From positions 24,523,583-24,587,582 of the forward strand of contig NC_133901.1 in the NCBI RefSeq assembly GCF_964199755.1: a DNA stretch of 64,000 bases, in the 5' to 3' direction. Of this stretch, positions 12,001 to 27,000 are shown piece by piece. A model generated the notes under the pieces. That model did not search any database. It was not told the DNA's origin and saw only the letters and a program-made list of their open reading frames with translations. The translations under genes were made by a program, and so were the position numbers. Numbering within the stretch: the first letter of the stretch is position 1; every line of letters begins with the position of its first letter. The DNA comes from Larus michahellis. Its lineage: Eukaryota > Chordata > Aves > Charadriiformes > Laridae.

Positions 12001-15000
12001 GGAATGAAAATATTTACGCGATAAAAACAACAATAAAAAAAAAATCAAAGGTAATGGAGAGCTACTAAAGATATGCAGACAAAAGGATGGGAGCACAGCT
12101 TACAACCCTACTGAAAAACCCATTAAGCGTATCTCATTATCTTCTCATGCTTAATCCACAAGCTGACTTGCTACTAATCGTAGTTAACTATTATAGTCAC
12201 TATATGAAACAGTAATTTTATATTAATAAAACAGAACATGATCACACAATTTAAAGTCGACATTACAGTGTAAATGGGATCAGAATTCTAGTGTTCCCCA
12301 GGCAGTACTTCCACACTTTCCATTTTTCAGTTTGACTGAAATTTCATCAAATTTTGGATGTAATTTTCTATGTAAAAAAGCTTCATAAAGAATAAAAAAA
12401 TTCAATACTTTTCATCTTTTCCTCTTCATTAAACACCCAAGCCTGTCTTGTTCCTCCACCTTTGCCTACTCTTTAGCAGTATGTGATGGAAGACAGACAC
12501 TTTTACCTTCTCCTACTTTGTACTTTCACTTTTCTTCCACTACTCAAAAGTCTGATTTCTCAACTGTCTACATGCCTGACAGTCTACTTCTTCCTTCACA
12601 CTGGTATCAAGAAAAAAGCCACAAGAGGGACAGGAATGCTCTCCTCTCTCCTCTTGACTGTGGTATCGCTGTGACCCCTGGCTGCCAGAAGGAGAAATTC
12701 TGGAGAGCTTTCTCAGCATGACAGGGCTTGAGGTGGTCCAAATGGAGTACCTACTGAAACGTACAGCCTAAGTTTTCCAGCAACTCATAATTCAGATATA
12801 TTTTTCCAAGACGTTGTGAAAAGCATATTCTAGGGATCGCAGTTAACTCGCAAATTTGATTTGCTTCTTCAGAGACTGAAGCAAAACCAATGTCTTAACA
12901 ATTGGATTATAAATATATTCTTCCTCTTTCCCTCACAAATAGATCCAGTTTTAACTGACGTCTTAAAAAAATATTCAGTCTGCAAAAAAAATTCAGTATC
13001 AAAGAACGATAACAAAGCATAGAATGACCTCTGTAGAAAGCATTGCTATATACGCTCTAGTGCTACCTGAAAACATGAATTTGCTTTTTTTTAAAAAAAA
13101 ATATTTATAATTAGAGCAATTCATTACTTACCTACTGACAATCACCAATGCCAATGGTTTAATAACTGACCATTTCCATGGCTGGTCTCTACTGCCACTT
13201 TTAAAGTTACATTAACATTTGACTTGGTAGTCATCCATTTCTTAGCAGCAGAATTTTTACAGTAAGATCAAACACATAAAGTTCACACCTATTTAAATCA
13301 AACTCCCATGTATCAAATTTAAGAGTTACATGGAACTTACCGAATAGTTTGAAGAGGAAGGCGTACCGTCTTCACAATGATATCATAAAGCTGTTTGTTT
13401 CTTTAAAAAAATATTTAGTTGAATTAAGCATTATATATTCCATAAAGCGTTTCCAGTATCTACATAGTCAGAAAATAAAATACAAGGCAAAAAATGCCTC
13501 AGTTGTGTCAGAACTGCTGCAATAGCTAACAAGTCTCCAAAATGCATAAATAAATTAAAAAAAAAATCACAAACCAGAAACTGGTCTTTGTTATACATCA
13601 CTACAAAGGCACAAGTATGGCTAAGTCACGGCACATTCTATAGCAAGTCACTATAGGAAGCACATTTATTCCCACCTGAAACTGATGATAGGTTTCTACA
13701 GACAAGATGCGATTATCGATGTAACAAGGGGTTTAGAGCAAGGAAAGCAGGCTGACAGAGGGTAAATCTGAGTTTATCCATCTGTTCTTTAAAGACAACC
13801 TCTGAAGGCTGTACACTTGACTTGTTCTGAAACCATTTCATTTAATGGGAGAAAATCTAAACACAAAAGATCTCTGCCCTTTTCTAGTTAGGTATTTGAA
13901 TGAGATGAGATTCTCAACATCTCTGTTTTCAAGAGACCCATGCTTCAGTTCAGGTATTACTGCATCTAACGTGTGCCCAAAGCAGCGCTGTTGACTAGAT
14001 GGAAGGAATCGTACCAGAGTTCCCTAACTGGCCACAGTGCAGTGTGAGCCAGGCTCAAACCATATTCATCTTGAGTTCAAGGCAGGCTGGGCAGGTTTGC
14101 AAGGCAGAACCAACCTGTTCCATAGACAGCTACTGATGTGATATAGTGACTAGCAGTAGTATCTCCAACCTTGACAATTAGATCTGGAAGTTGTTATCCC
14201 TTCACACCTTTAAAGATGTTTAAAGTGCCTATTACTATGTTTTATAAAACACCAAAAATTAAAAAACTTTAGCTAAAGAGCCAATAGAAAACTTCCAGCT
14301 TCAGGGATACTTTAAACACAGCTGGAGTGGGGTATATCTTCTGACAAAACACTGTAAGGAGAGTGAGGACAAAGTTTAAACAGAAAACATTTTTAGAACA
14401 CGCAGAAAACAATGTAATTTAAGAATCCATATATGGTTACTTAATAACAAAAACTCTCAACTAATAAATATACACAAGTTTATTTGTAAGGTGTTAAAGA
14501 AGAATGCAAATAAAACTCCTTTTCAATGTAACAGTGATGGTAACAGTATATTTCACAAACTGCAGAAGTCCATGTATGCATTTAACACTGCTAGTCAAAA
14601 TAAAAGCAAACATAAGAAAATAGAAGCAAGATAATTAAGTAAGCAGTACCTGAAAGCTACAGATTCCAAAATGGCTCGTACAAGATGGTTTCTGGTAGTG
14701 GAAGGTTTGAGCCCCATGAAAGAGGCACATAAATACGGGTCATTCACAGAAATCTGCAGAAAAGATTTCACCATGAGTTCAGTGAATTGTATTTGTATGC
14801 TTTTGAGAAAGGAGTCAAATAGTAAGGAAAAAATTAACTTACGACAATTACAGGCAGCATAGTGAAAGAAGAAAATTGAAAACAATATGTAAGATGTAGA
14901 TAGTGTTATTTTAGCTAACTCAGTGAACAGTTTAAATAGCTTCTGTCAACAGGAAAAAAGTTTAAGTTACTTCTTCCAAATCTGAAATACTAAATAGCAC

Positions 15001-18000
15001 TAATCTTTATGACTTCTCTTTAAAATACATATACACTTTAAGTATCTAGGACAGGCTGTTCTCTAGCAAGGTTTCACAAACACACTTTTTTTTTTTAAAC
15101 ACTCTTGAACTGGTGAAAAAAAGATGAATTGACTTTTAAAAAAGTAACACACTGAAAAAGATGGTAATACTTTTTATTAGTTTATACTACAGCCTGTTTC
15201 CAATGACACTGATAAACAGAGTCCAACTGAAATTCTAATGGTCACCAAGTTGTCTATTTATTTTTTTTTGCAGGAGAACCAGAGGATTAAATGATGAATC
15301 TCCTCTCCACCCCTCTCTCACAATATTTTGTGAGCTTTTTCACAAAATATTAGTTTGCTGGTCCATACCTGGTTTGTAACAACGTTAAATCTTATTTTCA
15401 GTGTAGACAGTCATTTTTAAATTGAAACAATCCTTTCCAGTTGTACTGTGCCAAATGTCAATTATGACAACACTTACCAGTAGTTTGAATTTCATGTTTA
15501 TAAAATATACACACATATTTATAAAGTAAATTAAGAAAATGCTAACGTGTTAAAAAAAAAATACACATGGATAGGTACATACAGCCAAAAGGAAAACTGC
15601 CATTTTGCAAAAGTTCCTAAATAGAAGATGCTTCTGCATTACAGTAAAAAAAAAATAAAAAAAATTCTTTTTTTTCCATATACAGGTTCCCTTTCCATTC
15701 TAAGAATGGAACTTGTCCAGTCCAGTAGCATAATAAAGATGCAGGCTTCCAAGTTTACAGATCTTCATATACAAGATAATAAAATAAAAAGCATAGACTC
15801 ATATTCCACATTAAGGGTGAGCATCTTGAAAGAATCGTTACAAAAAAGAAAAAAGTAGCAGTGCATATATACACACACACCCCCAGTGAAGAGTCCTAAG
15901 TTTCTGCTGTTACTACTAACCACAGCAAATTAAGCCTGGAAACCCATGTTTCTAGCAGAATGAGTAAGGGGAAAAATGACTAATGCACATATTCGCTCAA
16001 TTTCAACTGTACTTTCACAACGCTCCTCTCAGTGCCTTTCATCACAGCAGTAGAATCCAGTAAGAAAGAAACTTGTTCTTATTGCCTCAATATAGACGGG
16101 CAGAGAAACATTTTACTCCATGTAGGAAGTCAACGTATGGGCTTCATAAGAACCCTCCCTAACCACTATCATTGTGAGGTCTGAGAAACACTACCATACA
16201 ATCAATTTGTGTTACCATCTAGCCAGTGAAGCTAAGCAGACACGTTACAGTCCCAGAACTGTTCAACTCTGTTCACGTCCCTTTTCATAGCATTTAATCC
16301 GTTCACTTTATAAATTGATACAGATTCTGTTACTGTGAGTCTACTAGCTAAGCACCTTTCACCGAAACAAGCAAGGCTTTTAAAAGGTAAAAAGAAATTC
16401 ATATTTGTGAATACTATTAGTGGTAAATAGATGTCACAGTTAAAGAGAAATCCATTCAGTTTTCTAAGTACAGCTTTTAAATCTGGGCTGCGAGTTATTA
16501 GAATTAGGGAAAAAGAGAATGAATCAGTGTTTACTAAGAAGCTCACTGGGGTTCTTTCTGGAGACAGCGTCAAGAAAGCAAGGGGGAGACAAACCCACAA
16601 AGCAAAACAAAAACCAACCAAAAAAAGGTTTTACCAACATCTCTAGAACTTGAATATTAATAGAATTGAAGGTTCAAAAAAGATTTAGACTAACATTTAT
16701 ATACCTCAGGATTCCTGTCTGCAAATATTGAAATTTGGCATGGCTCAACATTTGCTTATTGACAGCACAGTTACTCAAAGTAAATGCTAAATGGAAGCAT
16801 CTGAGCATAATCAAGCTTTATACCCCTAAAAATAATTATTAGGTCAGCTGTTTGAGAGAAGGTAGATGGGCTACTTGCAGAAGAAATGAAATTTTTCTTT
16901 GCCTTGTTCCATTAACATACAGGCCTTACACACAGGTAAGGTTAAAAATGTTAAATTTCTTTAGAAAAAACACTAGTCCTGGGAATGATCAAACCAAGTA
17001 CGGTAGACCAATGAAGATTAAAATAAAACACACTTTTGGACCAACACAGAGATGAGCTGTCAAAAACATTCCGAGTAGCTCTAAAATGTATGCACTCAAA
17101 CTAACAAATTGCTATCTAAGACTTCTAAGAGAAAAAGAAGGTGGTGATTTTTGAGAAAAAGAAAAAAAAAGAAAGAATATGATTTCATTTTAATGGCTTT
17201 TCTGTGTTTGGGTAACACAATAACTTTTGAACACTTGACAGGTTCAAACATACGTCTATACATCTCAAAGAACCAGCTGATGGCAGACATTCAACACCCA
17301 TAGCACAGCAACAGTTTTCCCTTCATCTTGCCTGGTCCATCCATCCAATACAGTTCATAATGCTAATATTCCAAATGACAACTTGGAGACCTGGGCTACA
17401 CCACAGAGTTTCTCCTGGACAGCAATACTGAAGAAAAAAACCAAAGTTTTGTGGAGACATGGATATTTTCATATTGACAACTGACATGCTACTGAAAGCG
17501 TGCTTTAGTCAGATTATCTCATATTGCTTAGGAAGGTGGCATAACTAGATGAAAAAGTTTTGGGGCTCTGCACAGTCCCTAAGCTAGCAATGGCTACATG
17601 GGCAAATCATTCTGTATGAAGGTTTGACTAAGAGCTCTGACTTGCAGCTCTGTCATATTTTGACGTGACAAATTATAAACTATTATTACCAACTGTCAAA
17701 CCCATACTGGAAGCAACTGCTTTGTAGCTGAATAGGCAGTATGTCAGCTCCCCAGCTATCACAGTTTGTCATTTAACGTGATGTATTAACTGGAATTCTC
17801 ATAAATTCCAATCCAGACTAATATGCTAGACTGAACTGCAGTATCACTATCACCCTTGTTGCTGCCTCTGCACAGGGACAGTAACTCACATCTGTAATGA
17901 AACTCAAGAGGGATCATGAATCAGAGGTGGAAAGGACAGACGTGAGGATACACAAGTCTCTAGTGTAAAACACAAAGCAAGTAGAAAGAACACAGAGCTT

Positions 18001-21000
18001 CTGTCCCAGAGGGGATCAAGTAATTGCAGGAAGTTCCTCAAATAGAGAGGAAGGTAAAAGCAATCTACTGGGAAATGGAGGGGACTAAAGTGGAGAACAA
18101 ATGCCAGGAACTCCTTACTATACACACTGTGCTCAGCAACAAGGTACAAACCCTATTTTAAAGGGAAAAATGATATCCAGATTTTAATCTGAATTAGAAA
18201 GAAGTGTCTAAATATTACTGTCTTTGCTTTTCATAACACCAGGACTTGCAATCTTGCTCACATTTAAGTACGGTTAAGTATTCTGATGAATTGCAACCTA
18301 CATCTTGAAATGAGGCAGAATAAAATGAATTATTTTAGAACAGTGCTAAGCATGTGGCAGAAAAGCTACGGGATAAGTTTTTGCCTCTGTAGGCACTGCC
18401 TGAGATGCTGCGGACAAGCCATTTAGTTTATCTGTCCCCCAGGTGTCTCCATCTGCGAAATGGAAGTAATTTTCCTATTTTGTAGGGGTTTTCTCATGGG
18501 GGGAGTGTAGCATTTAAGCATTCTTATATGACGGTGATCTTCATACGTTGTGGTGAGGGACAGAGAATAAGAACCTGAGTAGTACAGAATATATACTGTG
18601 ATAAGATGAACATTACTATATTTAAACACGTAAAATTTAAAATTTTAACTGTGTTATTACAAATATATTCTCAGTTACATTAATAACAATAATTTTACCT
18701 GAAAACCTGGAACAAAACAAACGCCTTGAGAATCAACAATACTCCGTGCCATTTTTTCTGTTTCATCTACATTGGTGAAAAGATCTGTAAAGATGCATAA
18801 GTCATATGCTTTTATTATTTACTTCAATGTCTTCATATATTACTAAGAGACAAAAATCTAGAGTTAGACTATTTCCTTTTGTAATGTTCTCAGAATACGT
18901 ATTCCAGGGGAAATGTTTACTTCTCCTGTATTTCATGTCCATCAGTCACGTTAAAAAAAATAAAATCTATTCAAATGAATAGGATTTAACAGATAAGAGA
19001 GGATCCTTTTATATTATAGTCTTTTAATCTTCAAATCCTGTAAGAGGTCATTTGCTTTCCAAATAGACATAAATGGGAATGGAGCTAACAACGGCACCCT
19101 AAGTATGATAAAAACCTAGATTTGCAAAACATAAAAAATGTTTTTCCTCCCAAAGATGTTACTATCAGCACAAGCACCAAATTACTACAGAGTTGTGGAA
19201 TTCTGTGGTGAGCTACATTTCAGGAAAACGTTCCCCAGGTAACCCAAAGTTTGAGACACTAAATTCCTTTTTTGCACTCCAGTGTACTAAATTTCTAAGT
19301 AAACCAAGTAAATAGTTTATTAGAATACTCAGAAATGTCGTCCTATAAACAATCAGTGGTTTTGAACATCAACTATTAAAGAGATAGTATTTTTCTTAGT
19401 CTTTTATTAACCTGGAACACAAGTCTTTTCATTACATAATAGTCATGGCCAAAAGGCACAGTACTTCTATGTGAAACAACATACACAACACCTTTACATT
19501 TAATAATAAAGTTCTTCACATTATTTTCATATAACTCAAGCCTGTTATTAATTCTGAGATGTGCAGCTAGAGATCTCTCAAAAGCATTACAATGACTGTT
19601 TGTGGAACACTGCCTTTACAATCATGCTACCTAGATTTAATCGGTACTCCGTGCTTCTCCTCAACTGAAAATTCAAGTCCAAATACCCTGAAAACAGCAC
19701 ACATCTAACTTTAGACAGGTCTCCTTTACAACGTTTCTATTCAAGTCTGGATACCAGGTTAAAAAACAAATAACAAAAGAAAGCATCAGAATGTTTGTCA
19801 TGCTCAAGAGAAAGCAAGCAAGGAGTAAAATGTTTCAGGAAAATAAAAGCCAACATAGGTAGGAGGGTGTGAGAAGCAGATCCTGATGAAACGATCGTGC
19901 ACATCAAACTCCCTGCAGTAAACATGCTTAGCAGAGAACCTACTAATGAGACTGTGCATCTTCCACTGTCCAAAACATGTGGGCTACTTTCTTCAACTAC
20001 AGGTAATAAAACCAAGCCAAATAACATAACTGAAACCCCATAAACTAGCTTCTTGAGTAGTAACATATTTAACCCCCTATAAAATTAAAGAGCTACTTAC
20101 TTATATCCTGAGCCCATCTTATGGCAGTGCCAATGTCTGACATACAGCCTTCAGTTAAATAAACAACTTCTTCCCCAATCTTCCAACCAATCAGTGGATA
20201 CAGACCTAAATTATTTTCCATGAAACAAAACAAAATACCTAGGTAAATTAATTGTTTCCAGAAAAACATATACAAGCACCCCCCACAATAAACCCAACCC
20301 AAAAAAAAAAAGGTAGTTTTTATTCAATTCCTTTGCAGAATTAAAGCTAAAAAACCATCACTGATAGAGGTTAAACATTGATTAAAAATTTAGCAATGGA
20401 ATTACAAGAAACTCTAACAACAGCTTGTTAAACCAAAGTTAACCTAAAAAAAATTCACTATCAAATTACAAAAAAAACCAAACCCCTCTAAGCTAAAGAG
20501 AAGAGCTATCTGCACTTTTTTTTAAATGATAAGATATTGTATACACTTAAAAATTTATCAACATTTACCTATTTGTTTTCAATCTATTTTTCACCAATGG
20601 TTTTAAAAAGTCAGAATTTACTTCCCCAAAACATAAAACATGAAGGCCTGGATTTCAGATGGAAAGCACAAACACTAAACCAGACATTCACCAAAAAAAA
20701 GGCAACACAAACTTAGAACACAGATCATATTTACAGAAGAGGATGAAAGTGATATACTTTTTTATTGCTTTTTCAATATGCAATGCTTCTTCACATAAAA
20801 GGCAAAAAAAGTAACCAAGTTTCACAATTTGCCCATCCTTGTCCCCAACAAAGGCTACTACCAGTTAACTACAGCGTTTTACCTGTATGTTTGCCTAGTA
20901 CAAACAACAAAAGAAATATCCAAACTCATTAAAAAAATATTTGGTGACATACTTTGTCTCTAACTACGAAAGATTAGCACTTCTACGGTTTACATGATGG

Positions 21001-24000
21001 GATTTGCAGGAAGTTATGATTTCCACCAAATAGTTTCAGCTTTGCAGTGACTCAAAAAAAAAAAAATTCAATGACTGAAATTTTTACTTATCTCTCAGAA
21101 ACAGGGCAGAAATACACAGAGCAAACACTGTTGGTTTATTTGTACAGCATCTCTCAAAGAGCTGTCTGCTTGAACATACTATTACATTAGAAATAAACAG
21201 CTAATAATGAGGCTAAACCTGATGATTTGCTCTCCCCTTTGCTCCCCCCTCCACCCCCCCAATACGTTGAAATCTTAACAAAGAAAAGAGAGACATACTA
21301 CTTAAAACTGACAATGTGAACACAAAGACCTTCTTGTTTGATATCGGTATTAGCAAGGACATAGCACAAAAGTCCTGCAGAATACTGCTTTCAATGCCAA
21401 AGCAAAAAGACTTTGTTATCTAGCTGAACAGAAGTTCTCTAGCACTGCAGCTTGAAAAATGGTTTTTGAGGTCACTCGATAAGAACCTAAGCGTTCAGTG
21501 GCCACTGCAATAAAAACTTCGCCCAATCCAAGTACTGTAACTGTGGAAGTGAAAAAAAGTACCCAGATCTTACGGGACACTGGCCAGGACTTGGAGATCA
21601 TGGGTAACACAACAAAGGTAAAAGAGTCCCAATAACTATAGGACCAGAAAAGCACCAGAAGGATCTAGAGAGTCTCTCTAGTTTCTCAAGGTGACTTTGC
21701 TGATATAATCGGTGTCTCTCACACAATCATCTCCAGTTTGCTTACCCATGTCCAAAAAAGTGGCATGGTAGTACTAGTGCAACTGCAGAAACTTGGTTAG
21801 TGCTGGAGGCACCCTGGTGCTTACAAGGGAAAGCAATTAGCAGTACCTATTTAGATTAAAGTTTGTATTTGACTCCTGAAAGGAAAAGGTGATATACATA
21901 TCTCCAGATCCTTGGTGCAGGTCTCCCTTACGATCTTTATTTTCTACTAAAGGTGAAGCTGCAAAGCAGCAAGACCAAACAATTCCTTGAGCCAAAAGTC
22001 CTAGAGAAGGACAGTTAATTAGGGACAGAGAAGTCCATCAGGTGGCCTTCCTAAAGATGCTCACACTAGAAACTCTAGTAGTGTAAAATCACCTACCTCT
22101 AAGGAACGGATCAACATGACACTTGGCATGAACACAGTTCTTATGAACTCTCAGACTGACAGAGAGGTAGAATTAAAATCTATAAAACATGTTTCCACCA
22201 CTGAACTGTGAGAAGCGCTGATCTCAAAGGAACTTTTTTTTTTTTTTGAAATTGTCACATATAGCAACTAAATGTAGATCAGAAACTAGAACAGCAGCTA
22301 ATGAACAGCTTGCACAAGGATGCTGCAGGGATTCATCTTGCAGTCTTAAATACATATGTCAGCTTTAAAGATTGAACACATTACACTTCATGCCCAGGGC
22401 ACTGAGAAAGCTAGACACCTAAATTGTCCTACTAAACATACCACACATCAGCCAAAGAACATAGGGGAAAATAATTTTAATATAAATAACAGCCTAAAGC
22501 AGTAAAAGTTTCACAGCATTGCCTTAGAGATTTCAACTCCTATCAGATCAAAACAGCCATATATTTTCTTTAAAAAAAAAAAAAAGGAAAAATATTACAG
22601 CATGTTTTTGCCATTACATTTCCACAGACTACATATGTCTGATTTCTTAAGTAAAATTATCATCATAACGACATCATTAATTAGCCTAAAAAGCATTTGC
22701 ATTCATAAGGAATTCAGTGTCCATGCTATTGAGTTTTGACACATCTCCTGTATTTGCCAAGGCCCTTCCAGACTTCAGCTGGTAAAAGTCTCCTCAGCAC
22801 ACTGCTGTCCTCCCTCCTCAGCCCCACCCCTCCCATTTTAAACTGCAGGCTTCCTGAAATTAGTAACTCTTTAAAAATATGACAGACAGAGAAAGACTCT
22901 GCAGGCAAATTTACTTCAGTATTGTCTGTTGCTCTTTTGACACCTATGGCAAATTAACAAGCTTGACAGACCACAAATGTTCATAACAACAAAGTTTTAA
23001 AAACTAAAAACACATTGGGGAGCCCATTTCTAGTATTTTAAACGAAAACTAATAATTGCTAATCCTGCATTAACAGCAATCCACTGCAACACGTTGATGT
23101 GAGAAGCCAGAGGACCAATTCCCTTTTTCTCCATTCCTGCACTGTATTATACTGCTAGGAAAAAGAACAGGTTAAAAAAAAAAAAAAAAAGAAGAGGGAT
23201 GCAGGTAGCAGACATAATTACTAGTGATGTTACTTAAGTTCTCTTCTTGAGAAGCATATTTCTGGATAACCAAGATCTACGTTTGTAATGAAAAAATTAC
23301 AGTCTTCTGTTCTGAAAATGCTTTCAAGCTGTTTTTTCTACAGCCGAAGACAGAAGGAAAAGCAAAGCACTGTTTTATCCCTGTTTGTACCTCATCATTA
23401 ACAGATGTCACGTAACGTGAAATACTCTAAACCAAAATTTCACTATCTTACCTCTCCTTGATGCAAAGAGATGCTCTCCAGTATTCACGTTCCAGAAACC
23501 ACCTGTTCCCATGGTCAGTTTAACATCTCCTGGGTGAAAGCAGCACTCTCCAAACATAGCTGACTGCTGGTCAGCTACCTGCCGTAGGTACCAACACAAA
23601 CAACGCGATGAGTTAGCTACCAGCTACCAATCTACAATGCTGCTGGACTTCAAAATATTGCAAACGCTTCAGAGTTCTGAATACAAATAACCATTCAGAA
23701 AGGAACTGAACATTAAGAGAGGACTCATACAATTTCTTAAGTATTTTCAGGCCATTCCAACAGTCTGATTTATCATTAGAATCAAATTACACCAGGTTTG
23801 GACATAATGTGAAGGTCTGTAGTATTGCTTGCAATACTGGAAAATGTGTTACGGAAACAAAAGAAATATTTTATGTTTTGGTATTTGACAGGGATAAATA
23901 GGGCATTTGCAATCCCAGGAAGCAGAACAGACTAGCTTGGCTTGAATTCCTCTTCCCCCAAATGCAAAGTTGAAGTTTTGATGTCTCACCTTCCTTTTTC

Positions 24001-27000
24001 TCTGCTGCCCCTCCCGTACCAAATTATTCCATGCTCACTTTTTCAATAATGATGATGGTTCTTAAATGCATTTACTTATGCTTGTGCCTTGGCCAAACAG
24101 TAAATTTACAGATAAATTGAGCCTAAAATTCTTTAAAAATAGTAGGAGAAATTCATGTTAGCTAGATGACATTTTTTCCATGTAGCTCAATTCAAGCAGA
24201 TTTTTCTGCAAGTCACCACTTTACAAAAACAATGGGGTTTTTCTTATCCAAATCCTAACTACTGAGGCAAGAACATGTTATTCTCCATTTACGTTTACTG
24301 AAAAAAGAAATAGAAGTTACCACAAGTGGATCTGTTAACAAATACTCTCACATTTGTGTAGAGTCTTACTGAAGTCAAGCCAGGATGGAAGCCATTGCAC
24401 AACTTTATATAGAAAAACTGATTTTAAAGCCAGAGAGAGACGTTACCAGAGCTTAGAGCAGAACCAAGCTCTGTTGAGCTCTATGTTCAGTGCTTAATCA
24501 TTTTGTCATCTAACTTTACTGGACCTCAACCTTTAGAAATCCCTTCCTGTTCCTCTCTCCTCTTTTCCCCCTAAGGTTGCAAACCGAGTTTTTGGACAAA
24601 AATTTAACAACCAATTCTAATGTAGTTAAGTCGTAGAGAAGGAAGGGAGAATACTTACTAAACAAGCAAGTATTAAATCCAAGCTAGATAAAAAGAATAT
24701 AGAAATGAAAAGAAATACACAGATTTAAGTATGAAAACATTTTCACTCACCACCGCCATTATTGGAATAGGTACCCCAAATATTTCAGAGTCAGCTGATC
24801 CAAAGTTGAAGCTTGAAACAAATATTATGGAGAAACATCATAACACTAAATTGACCTTTTTGTTAAAATGAAATCTAAACATACAAGGCCTGCGTCTGCA
24901 TCACAGATGAAAGGTAATGCCACTGATTTATTTTAAAGAATGCATTAAAAACTATTGCTTTAAGAAATACTGGTAATAAAGATAAAGTTTTGGATGTAGT
25001 GTTAAAAAAATACATCTGCATATAAAACAAAATATTTTTTTAATGTGTATTTATATATTACTTTGCCTGTGCAGATTATGAAATATTTTTCTAAAGGCAA
25101 CTGATTTAACAAGTATCATATTCTTTTAAATATGCCTTCATAGTTACCTTGTGTCTTTCACTGGAGGATAAATAGACATTGGAATGGAAAGTAAATTACA
25201 CAGAGTGGGATTCCAACATTTCTGAAATAATATGGGAAGAGTAAAAGTGTCAGCAACTCTCTCAGAAGCACAATAAATAGCAACATTTTTTCGGAACAGC
25301 ACATACGGTAAAGGGTTCAAAAACGCCTGTAGCACTGGCATTTGAGTAATCTGTAGCATACACAGAACCTATAATAAAAAAAGAGAACAAAGTAAGATTT
25401 TAGATATCCGAATATTTAAGAACAATTTTAAACATTTTTTTCTTTAAACATCTCAGTGACTCCCATGAAATATAAACTGAATGTCTATAAGCAAAGTCAT
25501 AACAATACAACGAACACACAAACTTCACCTGCCACTCCCTATAATGTGTAAACATTAATTACCTTATTTTACCCTCATGAAACCGGCTAGATGAGAGCAG
25601 GTACCTTTCACACCATATACCACACCACACTGACTGCATCACTCTCTATCATCATCTACCCAATTGTGTATGCATTAGTCCTCTGGACAGAAACTTGTAA
25701 TTCTTCCACATTTGTAACAATTCTTTGTTCTTTCTTTCACAGGTATTTTTCTTCAGTCAAGGCCAATTAGTTTTGGTAGTCCTCTTTTAATTTTAAATGC
25801 TTAAAAGGTTGATTATATTGAATAATTACTTCCCTTTCTGACTAACCCTCCAGGTAGGCCCAAAGAATAATTAATTCAGAAGTGGGTTTTTTTTGAAACA
25901 GTGAATATATTACCACACTCATCAATTACCAAAAAAAAAAAAAGCACAAATTGTCAAAAAAGTATCTGCATTCTAGGATATATCAATGACAGTCATGAAC
26001 ATCATTACTTCGATTCCGGTACGTTTTATTAATATTTAAGAGGAACTGTAACATTCACCTTTAGTCAATCTATACAATAACCACGTGTCAACTGTTCCAA
26101 AGCAGCAATTATTTTTTCTGGCAGCTTCTTCAGCCTGGGAACAAATAAACACACACACACACACACACAAAAAAAGCATTTACAGCTGGGTAAAATAAAG
26201 AGGAACACAGTACCTGAATCCTTTTCTCATTTTCTTTGTGATAAGTGATAGAACCTTAAGACAGGAAACTTTATAGTCATAATTCTAAGAGTGGTGAATA
26301 AAGAAAATGAAGTCCTGCATACTGCACTTAAATAAAAAATTAACAGAAACAGAAGAAATAAGTGTATTTTTAAAATATGTGCTTGAGAACAAAAAAGGCA
26401 GAGCCATTGTTTTTTGGTTTATGTCATCTGTAAAGAGTTCAAGATGTTATTTTCTTTGGGATTTTATTCCCTTTTAAAATGGGAAATTCAGGTTCCATCT
26501 AATTTCTACGAACTGATACTGTGTACAGCTACAGAATTCGGAAAAAGGACATACAAACCTATTCACCCAAAACATGACTGAATACATTATTCTCTGTAAT
26601 TAAGAGCCATGAATTTTTTAGCTTCTTGGTTTGATAGTCACATATTTTAGATATCAGTGGCTGACAAAACGTGGGAGAACATTCACCTCGCACTGAAAAC
26701 TCATCAGCTGTATTAACCTTGAATTCTATAATCCGCCAAATTCACACCTCACATTTTCAATAGGTGCAGCCAAGACATGCCAGTAAAGAATTATACTTGA
26801 CCTCAAGAGTTAGTTTTGTGACAGAAAATACCAGACAAAACTCAAAAGATTTCGGGGTTTCTTTACACAGGGTAGAAATGGATGATAACCATTTTCTCAA
26901 AAATCATTTGAAAATTGTCATAGAAAATAAGATGACTCCAGTTTGTAAATACAATAGGAAGAAAGAAGGAAAATGGTAAGGATTAGAGCAAAGAATACAG

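Noticed and set aside
16232..16621. 129-codon minus-strand open frame in GK5 intron 12
   Set aside because: Non-ATG start, hydrophobic and Phe-rich composition typical of translated AT-rich DNA; splice sites of the real exons skip over it.
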